Origin: an uncultured Oscillospiraceae bacterium
GTDB lineage: Bacteria > Bacillota > Clostridia > Oscillospirales > Acutalibacteraceae
Length of the DNA stretch: 64,000 nucleotides
Reading direction: 5' to 3'
Assembly: GCA_900539425.1 (NCBI GenBank)
Contig: UQBX01000010.1
Location: forward strand, 1-64,000
How positions within the stretch are numbered: position 1 is the first letter of the stretch; the number at the start of each line of letters is the position of its first letter. The position numbers were made by a program, and so were the translations under genes. Of this stretch, positions 18,184-26,258 are shown piece by piece. The notes below the pieces were generated by a model, which was not told the origin of the DNA, did no database searches, and saw only the letters and a list, made by a program, of their open reading frames with translations.

Positions 18184-18222
18184 GGGTGTGCAGTGATTTT
18201 AAAATCATTGCACACCCTTTTT
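18184..18222. terminator. Bidirectional intrinsic terminator
   Basis: A 17-base arm (GGGTGTGCAGTGATTTT) pairs with AAAATCATTGCACACCC with one G-T pair, followed by TTTTT. It ends the DUF4838 gene and can also serve the leftward gene at 18230. Confidence 0.88.
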
Positions 18223-18229
18223 GCCGCTA

Positions 18230-18784
18230 TCATTTAATCAACTGTTTTTTTCTTTCTAATATTTCATTTACAAACCCAAAGCTGTCTTCAAGCGGTAAAG
18301 CAATTCTATTATTATCAATAAATTCAATAATAACATAATATTCAAATTTTGATAGATACAATGGGCATTCCCAAGCTTTAACACCCTTCTTATCACTGTA
18401 AACTTTAATGTTTCTAATTTGATGGATATAAAAGCTATGTTTGAATCTTCTGGTACTATAAAAATTGCTTAATGCAAAAAAACCGTACTTAATAACTATT
18501 CGATCGTCTTCGTATAAATAAATACCCTTTTTAGAGAATATGTATATCAAATCTAATACCAATAAAAGAACAATTAATATAGCTATATATGTTAAAAAAC
18601 CATATTTAAATCCCACAGCTTTGTATAACACCCTGTCTGATATAATGCCAATAATCGCAAATATAAAAAACAAGTATCTCCATGCTATAAGATTTGAGCT
18701 GGTTGCAACTAAAAAATTAATTATTCTGTTTCCTAAAGTAGGATATGAAAATTTGTAGTACTTAAAATCAGCTTTATTTTTCAT
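18230..18784 (-). CDS. Two-pass membrane protein with PH-like tail
   Basis: A 184-residue protein of unknown function. Two hydrophobic helices (about 38-57 and 63-85) are followed by a beta-rich region that begins KKGIYLYEDDRIVIKYGFF and ends with a helix (FVNEILERKK). This TM-TM-beta layout recalls bacterial PH-domain (DUF304-like) proteins, and the same layout recurs in the genes at 19437, 19964 and 21076. All are on the minus strand, AT-rich and poorly conserved, next to toxin/immunity debris, so an immunity-like or envelope role is possible. No catalytic motif is visible. Confident as a coding gene, not in function. Confidence 0.6.
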   Translation of the reverse strand: MKNKADFKYYKFSYPTLGNRIINFLVATSSNLIAWRYLFFIFAIIGIISDRVLYKAVGFKYGFLTYIAILIVLLLVLDLIYIFSKKGIYLYEDDRIVIKYGFFALSNFYSTRRFKHSFYIHQIRNIKVYSDKKGVKAWECPLYLSKFEYYVIIEFIDNNRIALPLEDSFGFVNEILERKKQLIK

Positions 18785-18843
18785 AGTTTTCTCACAAGCT
18801 TACTAAAATATTTTAAAAATATATCTGTTAAGATATAAAGCAG

Positions 18844-19362
18844 TTACTCGCCTGAGGGATTTGACGTACAGTCTTTAAAGGCAAGTATACGTTTTAAAGA
18901 TTTGCCGTTTATAGTGAAAGTGATTTCATTTAATTCAGCACCCTCAATTTCTATTTCTTCGGGGGTATCTGCGCACTGAAATTCATATCCCTCTAAATTT
19001 CTTACGTCATCAGAATAAAAAATAAAAGTTGTTAGATTTTTACAGCTATATTGAGCTCCGTTTTCTGTATTAACTTTATCAATAACTATAAAATAAACAG
19101 TACCGTCAGGAGAAGAATAAAACTCACAGTATTGGCTTTCATTTTCATATGATATAATTTTTGATTTATATGATAATGTCGCTTCCGGATTGTCAAACTC
19201 AGAATTATTTATTATTTCTTCAATTCGGGAGTTAATACATTCCTGTATTGAATTATAGTATGAAACAGATGGTTTTCCAAATTCCATTAACAAAACAAGT
19301 AATACAAAACAAGTTACCGCAACAGCGCTAAAAATCCCCCAAATTTTTCTATAATTTGCCAT
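18844..19362 (-). CDS. Membrane-anchored hypothetical protein
   Basis: A 172-residue protein starting at ATG 19362 with AGAGG eight bases upstream (a GTG at 19371 is also in frame). One N-terminal transmembrane segment (about 8-28) is followed by an acidic extracytoplasmic domain of ~140 residues with two pairs of cysteines (CINSR, CEFYS, CKNL, CADTPEE) and a late C. No family recognised. It is embedded among the PH-like membrane genes and transcribed with them. Confidence 0.5.
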   Translation of the reverse strand: MANYRKIWGIFSAVAVTCFVLLVLLMEFGKPSVSYYNSIQECINSRIEEIINNSEFDNPEATLSYKSKIISYENESQYCEFYSSPDGTVYFIVIDKVNTENGAQYSCKNLTTFIFYSDDVRNLEGYEFQCADTPEEIEIEGAELNEITFTINGKSLKRILAFKDCTSNPSGE

Positions 19363-19436
19363 AACTTTCACCTCTGCTTCAGGCGTTATTATTATGATTT
19401 TGGATATGTATTATAAACTTTATATTTGCACCGTAT

Positions 19437-19967
19437 TTAAAACTGCTTATTTTTTTCTTTTACCATTGAAATTAATTTGTTGTTATCATTTGTGCAAAAA
19501 GAGAGGTGTGTCTTATCTATGGATTTTATTATTATACATTCACTGCCCTTCGGCATATAGATTTGGCACTGCGTATTTTTAACTGTTTCTTCCGTAACCG
19601 TTGCAGTTTCAATTTCTTCTATACTTGAAAAAGGAACAATAACTTTAAGCCGGAACGAAAAGCCCAATGGGCAGTAACGCACTATTTCCAATCTGTCTTC
19701 ATAGACATTTACACCTATGCTCTTTGAGCGAAATACCCTTATGCACCAAACAGCGAATACCACCGCTCCGATAACCGGCGCACCTATAAAAATACACAAT
19801 TTATAAATGAATTCATAATCCGTCATTGAACCAACTGGTTGTGTAAGCGCAAACAGATAAAGCAAAGCAATGGTACTAACAATATAATAAAGAAAATAAT
19901 TCATAGCCTGCCATATGCTTTTTCGCTTGCTTTTTTTATCAGGAAAAGAAAAATCAAAATGAGTCAA
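19437..19967 (-). CDS. Two-pass membrane protein with PH-like tail
   Basis: A 176-residue protein, start TTG at 19967 with AAAGGAG eight bases upstream; the TTG overlaps the TGA of the preceding gene. Two transmembrane helices (about 23-43 and 55-75) precede a beta-rich module with SIGVNVYEDRLEIVRY and VIVPFSSIEEIETA, the strand pattern of bacterial PH-like domains, and a final helix. Same architecture as its neighbours at 18230 and 19964 although sequence identity is low. Function unknown. Confidence 0.55.
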   Translation of the reverse strand: MTHFDFSFPDKKSKRKSIWQAMNYFLYYIVSTIALLYLFALTQPVGSMTDYEFIYKLCIFIGAPVIGAVVFAVWCIRVFRSKSIGVNVYEDRLEIVRYCPLGFSFRLKVIVPFSSIEEIETATVTEETVKNTQCQIYMPKGSECIIIKSIDKTHLSFCTNDNNKLISMVKEKNKQF

Positions 19968-20647
19968 TTTGCTTTCTCCTTTGCTTGTTGCAGTTCTTTG
20001 TATTTCTCAATATACTTGTTAAAAAGCTCAAGGAATTCTTCACACTCATCAATAGGGATAACTATAATGCGATTGTTGTCAAGCTCCAGCAATATACATT
20101 CTTTATCATACCTACCGCCTGCTATTGTAGGCTCTTTTATATATTCAACATTTTTACCGCGTTTTTTGTTAAAATAATATATTAACTTGTATAATTGACT
20201 ATAATAAGAATATCTGAAATTTCGTGGACTATCTACGGGAATCCCTATTTTACAACTTAATATATTTTTAAATGGTATAGTTGTATTAATTGTCGGGAAT
20301 TGATGCAGACCGTAATGAACAAAATTACCGTGATGCAAATATACTCCTTTTGGTGTGATTTTTACATAATAAATGCTTGTTCTATAGATCATAAATAATT
20401 CTAATATAATGGTTATTATGGCTAAGAAAATAAGCAAATCTTTTTCAGTTTCGTTGCCTAATTTTTCCCATATCTGCAAATTGGCATTTGTTTTTTCTAT
20501 CTCCATAATCGCTATTACTATACTAAAATACAAAATAACGCAGCCCAGACCAAACGGAACTGAAAAAAGAATCGCAAAATTCCAAAAATGGGCAAATTTA
20601 TAACCCACCATTTTTATTGGCGATGAAAACTGAAGTTTGAATTTCAT
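19964..20647 (-). CDS. Two-pass membrane protein, paralogue of 21076-21729
   Basis: A 227-residue protein with two transmembrane helices (about 24-46 and 70-88) and a beta-rich C-terminal half containing VKITPKGVYLHHGNF, GGRYDKECILLELDN and the tail RIIVIPIDECEEFLELF. It is clearly homologous to the product of 21076-21729: the last ~55 codons are nearly identical at protein level and still very similar at DNA level, so a fairly recent duplication or recombination is likely. Function unknown; PH-like fold is my guess. It is translationally coupled to the downstream 19437 gene by overlapping stop and start. Confidence 0.6.
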   Translation of the reverse strand: MKFKLQFSSPIKMVGYKFAHFWNFAILFSVPFGLGCVILYFSIVIAIMEIEKTNANLQIWEKLGNETEKDLLIFLAIITIILELFMIYRTSIYYVKITPKGVYLHHGNFVHYGLHQFPTINTTIPFKNILSCKIGIPVDSPRNFRYSYYSQLYKLIYYFNKKRGKNVEYIKEPTIAGGRYDKECILLELDNNRIIVIPIDECEEFLELFNKYIEKYKELQQAKEKAN

Positions 20648-20681
20648 ATTTTATTTGCTCCTTAATGAAAGATATTGCTGT

Positions 20682-20898
20682 TTATATAAGAAACCCATAT
20701 TTCAAATTGGTCTGCGTAAATATAAGTTTGTCTTTTAGGATCGCGGCAGAAAACAATATTTGCATAGCAGTAGAGCCATATGTAGTTGATGTTAATATTT
20801 CTTTATACCTTTGCTCGGCATTTGGATCTTTTACATATGGAAGCAAAAATAAACTAAACGTAAAATGCTTCCAAACAATTCTAAATGTGATAAGCGAT
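20682..20898 (-). pseudogene. Remnant open frame without a start codon
   Basis: The minus strand is open between a stop near 20900 and TAA near 20682 and reads like real protein: ITFRIVWKHFTFSLFLLPYV, then KDPNAEQRYKEILTSTTYG and AAILKDKLIFTQTNLKYGFL. There is no ATG/GTG/TTG with a ribosome site at its head. It is probably a leftover piece of a gene lost between the two paralogous membrane genes. The plus-strand ORF over the same bases looks like a shadow. Confidence 0.3.
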
Positions 20899-21075
20899 TA
20901 AAATCATATCATGTTAGTTTAATGCCAATTAAGAGTTTAGTGAACACGAAACGCCGATTGCAAGTAAGCATATGCTAAAGCAAACTATGATGCTAACAAT
21001 ATAAATAATAATTCAGTGTCTGTAATATGGCTTTTTCGCCTGCATTTCTCATCAAAAATAGAAAATCAAAACGTG

Positions 21076-21729
21076 TCAACTTTCTATCTCTTTTGTTTTC
21101 TGCAGCTCTTTGTATTTCTCAATATACTGGTTAAAAAGTTCAAGAAATTCTTCACACTCATCAATAGGAATAACTATAATGCGCTTATTATCAAGCTCCA
21201 GCAATATACATTTTTTATCATACCTGCCGCCTGATATTGCAGGTTCTTTGGCTTTCATAACGCCGACTTTTCGTATGTAATCAAAATAAATTTCGTTTGC
21301 ACCGAATTTGTTGTATTTTTTATACTTATAATTATCAGGACAATCAACAGGTATTTCTATATAACAGCCTACTACACGTTCAAACGGAACAATTACATTA
21401 AGTCGATTGCGTTGTCCCAAACCAAAGTGTTCAGTGTTGCTGTTGTGAATTAAAACACCTTTAGAATCTATTTTTACATATCGCTTATTGCTTTTCAAAG
21501 CGATTAAAACTGAAATAAAGATTTCAATAACTAATACAAAGTAAGCACAATCGTAAATATTTTGCTCTGTAATAGGTAAGTGCTCTGCCGCAAAAATTGC
21601 AAACATAATTACAAATAGTAAATCTATAACGATGATCGGTAATAAAGCAATTGCAGAAAAACATAAATAAAACAAGAATGAATGATATGCTTTTGCACGA
21701 GCATATTTATATTTTAATTTGTATTTCAT
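21076..21729 (-). CDS. Two-pass membrane protein, paralogue of 19964-20647
   Basis: A 217-residue protein started at ATG 21729, behind AGGTG; an in-frame GTG at 21738 is less likely because it would contain the ribosome site. Two transmembrane helices (about 18-45 and 55-78) and a beta-rich C-terminal half with YVKIDSKGVLIHNSN, GGRYDKKCILLELDN and RIIVIPIDECEEFLELF. The closeness to the gene at 19964 points to tandem duplication with the remnant at 20682-20898 trapped between. Function unknown. Confidence 0.6.
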   Translation of the reverse strand: MKYKLKYKYARAKAYHSFLFYLCFSAIALLPIIVIDLLFVIMFAIFAAEHLPITEQNIYDCAYFVLVIEIFISVLIALKSNKRYVKIDSKGVLIHNSNTEHFGLGQRNRLNVIVPFERVVGCYIEIPVDCPDNYKYKKYNKFGANEIYFDYIRKVGVMKAKEPAISGGRYDKKCILLELDNKRIIVIPIDECEEFLELFNQYIEKYKELQKTKEIES

Positions 21730-21830
21730 AGTTATCACCTAATGCAAAATGCTACCGTTTATAAAAAACTTTATTTCATGAAAAATCTGCAATATTAGCA
21801 ATCAAAGCCATAAGGTGAAATGAATTTACC

Positions 21831-21932
21831 TTATTCAGAATTGTAATACCTTGATTGCAGATAATAATATCCTGTTTCCGTATCGTAGTAGTAATAATCA
21901 CGGTATCTGAGAGGATTTATTTCTGCTATCTT
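21831..21932 (-). pseudogene. RHS/YD-repeat core fragment
   Basis: In minus frame these bases encode IAEINPLRYRDYYY followed by DTETGYYYLQSRYYNSE and then TAA where RHS proteins normally continue with a Trp-Gly. That is the hallmark C-terminal core motif of RHS/wall-associated polymorphic toxins. Only ~33 residues are left; upstream the frame breaks at once. It is the scar of a former RHS toxin gene and explains the immunity-like genes around it. Confidence 0.75.
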
Positions 21933-22042
21933 GTTTTTTTGGTATTATTTTAGTGATGGTTTGCTGTGCTTGTAGTATTGATATTGAACAAATTTGTTTT
22001 ACAGCAAATTATGATACGGATTACATAATCCGTGTGGTTGGT

Positions 22043-22531
22043 TTAGCAATCAACAACGGATATACTTAATTTATTGCAGTATATTTTTATACTTTCAGGT
22101 GTATTAAAATATATTTCGTGCGACAGCGTATTTTTGCAGTATATAAATTCATTTACTCCTATAATACCGGGTTTTCCGTATTTATACGAATCAAAATAGT
22201 TTTTATGTAGATTTGTATAAAACGATTTAACATCATAATATGTGAGCTTTATCTCTTTTTTTAAATTAACATGTCTCAAGGTTATTATTATATTAGGATG
22301 ATTATATATATCGTGGTCAAAGATTAAACTATTCAAATCCCAGCCTTGGAATTGAGAATATTTAAAATATGTTTCTAAAAAACCGTTTGGGAGATGTTTA
22401 GATATTTTATTTAAATATGTAATATAATCACTGCCGAGTTTTTTTATATTATTATATTGTTCAATCCACTCTTTTGAGCCTTCTTTTGGGGCTTCTTCAT
22501 TATATTTGTAAAAATCTTTGAAAAATTTCAT
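22043..22531 (-). CDS. Probable immunity protein, family not recognised
   Basis: A 162-residue soluble protein starting at ATG 22531 with GGGAGG upstream. It is rich in aromatic and Lys/Asn residues (KFFKDFYKYNEEAP, GWDLNSLIFDHDIYN, LTYYDVKSFYTNL). The charge-rich, beta-heavy second half resembles DUF4085-type immunity proteins, but I cannot confirm this. It sits directly upstream (in its own orientation) of the RHS core fragment, the usual place for an immunity gene after its toxin has been lost or swapped. No membrane segment or catalytic motif. Confidence 0.5.
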   Translation of the reverse strand: MKFFKDFYKYNEEAPKEGSKEWIEQYNNIKKLGSDYITYLNKISKHLPNGFLETYFKYSQFQGWDLNSLIFDHDIYNHPNIIITLRHVNLKKEIKLTYYDVKSFYTNLHKNYFDSYKYGKPGIIGVNEFIYCKNTLSHEIYFNTPESIKIYCNKLSISVVDC

Positions 22532-22910
22532 GGTTGCCTCCCATAAAGTTTCTGCATTATTTTATGCCCGATATTTTAATTTTAAGGACTGAATGTAGAA
22601 TTGTCAGTAGTTTTGCCGCTTTTCTTTATAGAAGAAACAACGTTCTTTCTTGGCGTATTAATCGATTTTAAAACTGAGAAGCTGTTATAAGATTGCATTT
22701 CAAATTAATAGATAATCATATGCACGGCGGGCATTTTTCAGATAGCCTTTGTGAATCAACCCTTTTTCACAGGGGAAAGATAGTTGCTAAAAGCACTATA
22801 TTAAAAATACTATTTTGTTAAGTATTATATTTTATAATGCCATATTTATAAAATAGCATATAGAAATAAAAATTGTAATCTTTTGCAAAAACACTGCAAT
22901 TTTAGTACAA
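22532..22910. other. Gene-free stretch
   Basis: About 380 AT-rich bases between the putative immunity gene and the kinase terminator. I see no open frame with a ribosome site and no recognisable RNA. Confidence 0.4.
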
Positions 22911-22947
22911 AAAAACATCACTCCTCATAGAGAAGTGATGTTTTTAG
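22911..22947. terminator. Intrinsic terminator after the histidine kinase gene
   Basis: AACATCACT and AGTGATGTT arms around an 11-base loop, flanked by A-run and T-run, so it can work in both directions. It follows the leftward kinase gene stop at 22970. Confidence 0.8.
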
Positions 22948-22969
22948 TTATATTCAGCTTTATCCTATA

Positions 22970-24292
22970 CTAATCAGAAATATCTATATCATTAAATATG
23001 ATATTGAAATGAAAAGTCTTGTCATCTTCATTATATTCCCAATGACATATGCCGCCGTATTTTTTTGCTGATTTTTCTATGCTTTTCATTCCGTACCCGT
23101 GAAGAGTTTTATCTTTTTTTGTTGTGATCAGTTTTTCCCCTTTAGATTTGGGCGCTGAGGGAGAACTGTTTACAACGCTTAGGACAACAAAGTTTTTATC
23201 TTTTCGAGTAGTAAATCTTATATAGGCATCGTCTGCATCTTTTGCCGCATCCACAGCATTATCAAAAAGGTTTGAGAGCAGGGAAGTCAAGTCGTTATCA
23301 GCTATAAACTTTAAGTTGGAGCTTCTTATATCTGCAGACAGCTTTATATTATTTGTTTCACATATGTGTGAATATTTACTAAGAATCAAATCTAACATTT
23401 TATTTTTGCTTTTGCCGATGAACTTATATTCGTCATATTCAGATTGAATTTTTGAAAGATACTGTTTTACTTCATCAATGTTCTGCATCGACTGAATTAC
23501 AGAAAAATGATGCCTGATGTCATGAGCCAAAACTCGTTGATCTTCATTTTTCTTTTCAAGCAGCTCATAAAATGTTTTGTTTGTTTCATTTTTCTGGGCT
23601 TCTGTCTGTAAAGTCATCAGATCCGCCTCTTGCTTTTGAATTTTTTGGTTAATGATAAAAATCATACAGCAAAAAACAAGCGAAGCAATGCTCACTATAG
23701 CATACAGGATATTTATCTGCTCAGAAAAGTCATAAATAGTTGAGGTGTAAAGAAAAAGAGCCAGCATAATCGTTATAATTAGCGGATATAAAAATAAAGC
23801 GGAATTTTTCTTTACCTCTTTTGAAATTTTATTATTTTTATAAGAAAAAAGAATTGAAATAAGTTTGCTTACCATAAGGTACAGAACTTTGCTTATAATT
23901 CCGACGATTATCAGTATGGTAAAATCATTTCTGTATGCATCTATCTGAACTTTTAGAGTGAATGAGAAGATTGACTGAATAAAAGTTTCCGTTAAAAACA
24001 TTAACGCAAGAAGTATTGAAGAATGAAAAACTGCGCTCTTAAAAGTTATATCTACTGATATTAATGCGTAAACAACATTTATTATTAATATTGTGGCTAA
24101 ATTTATTAATACATTATTATTGTCAACCAGATTTACAATAAAACCTATAAAATAAAGAGCGCAGGACGCTAAGATTGAAAAACCGGCTTTAAGCTTTTTT
24201 TCATAATTATCCGTAAAATACATATACGCAATAAAAGCTTCAACAATATAAATGAACAGAAAAAACAAATGCGATACCATATAATTATTCAC
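22970..24292 (-). CDS. GHKL-type sensor histidine kinase (AgrC/VirS-like)
   Basis: A 440-residue membrane kinase. Residues 1-215 contain six to seven hydrophobic helices, followed by a coiled-coil linker (~215-250) and a kinase core with the H-box LAHDIRHHF (phosphoacceptor H257), N-box SNLFDNAVDAA and G-box HGYGMKS. This is the GHKL_5 architecture of the quorum-sensing kinases AgrC and ComD, whose partners are LytTR regulators. It overlaps the regulator gene by eight bases. No AgrB protease or pheromone precursor gene is visible within several kilobases, so the signal may be a peptide made elsewhere or another envelope cue. Confidence 0.88.
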   Translation of the reverse strand: MNNYMVSHLFFLFIYIVEAFIAYMYFTDNYEKKLKAGFSILASCALYFIGFIVNLVDNNNVLINLATILIINVVYALISVDITFKSAVFHSSILLALMFLTETFIQSIFSFTLKVQIDAYRNDFTILIIVGIISKVLYLMVSKLISILFSYKNNKISKEVKKNSALFLYPLIITIMLALFLYTSTIYDFSEQINILYAIVSIASLVFCCMIFIINQKIQKQEADLMTLQTEAQKNETNKTFYELLEKKNEDQRVLAHDIRHHFSVIQSMQNIDEVKQYLSKIQSEYDEYKFIGKSKNKMLDLILSKYSHICETNNIKLSADIRSSNLKFIADNDLTSLLSNLFDNAVDAAKDADDAYIRFTTRKDKNFVVLSVVNSSPSAPKSKGEKLITTKKDKTLHGYGMKSIEKSAKKYGGICHWEYNEDDKTFHFNIIFNDIDISD

Positions 24293-24983
24293 CCATAAGC
24301 TTCATGAATTTGCGCTTAAATTCTGATCTCTTTGAAAATGCAATAGGAATATTATATTTGTAATCAAGCATAATATAATCCTTGCAATAATAAGTAATAA
24401 AATTTGTATTGATTATATAGCTGTTGTGCGGGATTTCAAAGTATGATTTGTTCAGTCTTGCTTTCCATATCTTAATTCCGTCTTTGGAAAGATATTCATG
24501 GCTTTTTGTATGAATTTTTGTTTTTCTCCCGATAATTTCCACAAAGATTATATCTTTGCTTCTTACGGTTACAACTCCTTTGTTGCTGTCTTTTAAATAA
24601 AAACGCAGTTCTGTATTATCGATTTTAGATATGGCTTTGTCCATACCTTCATAGAATCGCTGGCTGTCTATAGGCTTGTCAAAAAATCTTGTAATGCCCA
24701 GATCAAGCGCGTCATCTAAATAGTGATTATATGCTGTTACATATATTAAAACCAAATCGGGATTGGCTTTTTGCAATTCTCGCCCTACTTCAATTCCGTT
24801 TATTCCATCCATCTCAATATCAAGAAAGGCAATATCAAACACTGTATTGCTTGCTAAAATTTCCTCTCCGGAATTAAAATCATAAATATCAAAGGTTAAA
24901 CCATGCTCAGAAGAATATTGATTTAAATGCACTCTGATATCATTTGCATATTCTGTTTCATCATCACAAATAGCAATATTCAA
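24285..24983 (-). CDS. LytTR-family response regulator
   Basis: A 232-residue two-domain regulator: receiver domain with acidic pair D7/D8, phosphoacceptor D55 in FLDIEMDG and conserved Lys in FFDKPID, then a LytTR DNA-binding domain (about 130-230) with VRSKDIIFVE and IPHNSYIIN. Start is TTG at 24983 with GGAG eight bases upstream. LytTR regulators usually bind pairs of ~9-bp direct repeats to control bacteriocins, surface proteins or virulence genes. The operon leader carries a terminator-like hairpin, so expression may be attenuated. Targets are not evident; neighbouring toxin/immunity genes are candidates. Confidence 0.9.
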   Translation of the reverse strand: MNIAICDDETEYANDIRVHLNQYSSEHGLTFDIYDFNSGEEILASNTVFDIAFLDIEMDGINGIEVGRELQKANPDLVLIYVTAYNHYLDDALDLGITRFFDKPIDSQRFYEGMDKAISKIDNTELRFYLKDSNKGVVTVRSKDIIFVEIIGRKTKIHTKSHEYLSKDGIKIWKARLNKSYFEIPHNSYIINTNFITYYCKDYIMLDYKYNIPIAFSKRSEFKRKFMKLMGE

Positions 24984-24998
24984 AGTTCCATCTCCAAA

Positions 24999-25038
24999 TA
25001 AAAAATGCTGTAACTCAATAATTAAAGTTTACAGCATT
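24999..25038 (-). promoter_or_regulatory. Leader hairpin with T-run (possible attenuator)
   Basis: On the minus strand a perfect 10-bp stem (AATGCTGTAA at 25029-25038 reversed against 25004-25013) with a ~15-base loop is followed by TTTTTT and then directly by the GGAG site of the regulator gene. It has terminator form but nothing is encoded upstream on this strand, so it lies in the 5' leader. From 25039 to 25382 I see no gene. Confidence 0.55.
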
Positions 25039-25382
25039 CTTCATTTATTTGTCAAATATATTATTTAATTATTTGTTTAGATATGATGTGCTATTAAGAG
25101 TTTTCAAATTGTCATTATGATGATATACTTAAAATGATATTTTTAATTTGATTTTTGCAAAGGAATTGGCGGTTTGGTATCAGATCAGTTTATTATATTC
25201 AGGGCGTTCATACAAAACGAATTATTTTACCCTGATTTTGCCGATAAAGACGGCATTGCAATTCGGTAAAAATTGATTAAGGTAATGCTCAGTAGCAATA
25301 GCGGAAAGACGATTTACCTTTATTGCATAGAAATCTATGTTGGAATTATAGATTTAGAAAAATATATGAGGTACAAAGAATT

Positions 25383-25850
25383 GTGAGTTACAAAAATTTT
25401 AAAAAGGCAATGGAACTTGCCAAAACACTGCCGAGTTATAAAATACATGATTGCTGCAGTGACAAGGCGATGGATGAGCTTGAGAGCTATCTCGGGTTTA
25501 AACTTTCAAAACAGCATTATGAGTTTCTGAGGCAGGGAGCGCTTGAAGTACAGGCGTGTATATTTAGTGCTAATTTTAAAGATTCGCATTATTCATCAAT
25601 GGATGTAATTGCAAATTTAGAGCTGAACAAAAAATACAATCTTAAAGCAGAAGATAAATGTGTTCCTATTTTTGAAGAGGACGAATGGATCAATTATCTT
25701 AATTATAATAAGCTGAAAAAAGACGGAGAACCGACCGTCGTTTACGCGTGGCCCGCTCCTGACGCATTTATCATATATAATCAGACTGAACAGGACCTGG
25801 GCGATTTTTTGCTTGATCTTTTTAAGGAATTGAAGGAAAATTTAGAATAA
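25383..25850 (+). CDS. SMI1/KNR4 (SUKH) family immunity protein
   Basis: A 155-residue soluble protein. Start GTG at 25383 is preceded by GAGG about ten bases upstream; a longer ORF from 25323 has no ribosome site. The N-terminal part has the SUKH pattern, an acidic helix followed by a glycine-containing turn and the hydrophobic strand/helix (MDELESYLGFKLSKQHYEFL), with later acidic beta strands (VPIFEEDEWINYL) and a C-terminal helix. SUKH proteins bind and neutralise nucleases and other polymorphic toxins. No cognate toxin is adjacent, so it is an orphan immunity gene. The region upstream up to 24999 is gene-free. Confidence 0.7.
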   Translation: MSYKNFKKAMELAKTLPSYKIHDCCSDKAMDELESYLGFKLSKQHYEFLRQGALEVQACIFSANFKDSHYSSMDVIANLELNKKYNLKAEDKCVPIFEEDEWINYLNYNKLKKDGEPTVVYAWPAPDAFIIYNQTEQDLGDFLLDLFKELKENLE

Positions 25851-25971
25851 GGCATAAATTATTGACTAACAAAATGACGTGGCTGGAATTTTAAATTAAA
25901 TTCAGCGCAAATCGTTGTTTTTGCTATACATTATTTATATAATTTAATTACATAATATTAAAACATTCTTT

Positions 25972-26136
25972 GTACGCCGGAAGGGATTCGGCGTCTGCTG
26001 CGGCTGCGCCTTGCATACTGATGGCTCGCCCACCGAAATGCACGGCGTTTCAGTACCCGGCTCACCACTTTTTGCTAAAAACAGCCCACCGGGCTGTTTC
26101 CTAAACGTAAAAACCCCCGACCTTCTGGTTCGTAGC
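25972..26136 (-). repeat. Interrupted partial copy of tRNA-Arg(ACG), att-like
   Basis: Bases 25972-25990 and 26112-26136 together match 44 consecutive bases of the intact tRNA-Arg(ACG) gene at 29135-29178, in the same orientation. They cover the acceptor 3' strand, T arm, variable loop and part of the anticodon arm, then similarity stops. Between them, exactly in the T loop, 121 bases of a repeat element are inserted. A partial copy of a tRNA 3' end 3.16 kb from the intact gene is what integration into a tRNA leaves behind. It cannot give a functional tRNA. Confidence 0.75.
25991..26111 (+). repeat. Structured repeat element, copy A
   Basis: The 86 bases at 26022-26107 are identical to 28967-29052 except for four substitutions and no gaps. 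They contain two hairpins: GAAATGC/GCGTTTC and ACAGCCC/GGGCTGT. The copy is inserted within the T loop of a tRNA-Arg fragment. Both strands are open in places and such elements tend to be annotated as small hypothetical proteins, but I see no ribosome site. Confidence 0.75.
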
Positions 26137-26258
26137 AGTGTCTATAGCAATTAATTAAGCGCTAAACATCTCAGTTGCCATTTTCACAAATGTGAAAATA
26201 TGAAATACCAGAAAACGATTTTTGAGATTATTCTTAAATAAGAACCGTTTTCTGATTT
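26137..26258. other. Short spacer with inverted repeats
   Basis: Contains a perfect inverted repeat ATTTTCACA-AA-TGTGAAAAT (26180-26199) and a looser one around AGAAAACG (26210-26217) and CGTTTTCT (26246-26253). There is no promoter-like sequence and no start codon for the following toxin remnant. Confidence 0.4.

Noticed and set aside
20665..20901. 78-codon plus-strand frame
   Set aside because: The minus strand over the same bases reads more like protein; the plus frame has no similarity and an odd composition.
25039..25382. Pheromone precursor gene next to the LytTR system
   Set aside because: No short frame with a ribosome site and Cys or Gly-Gly leader pattern was found in this gap on either strand.
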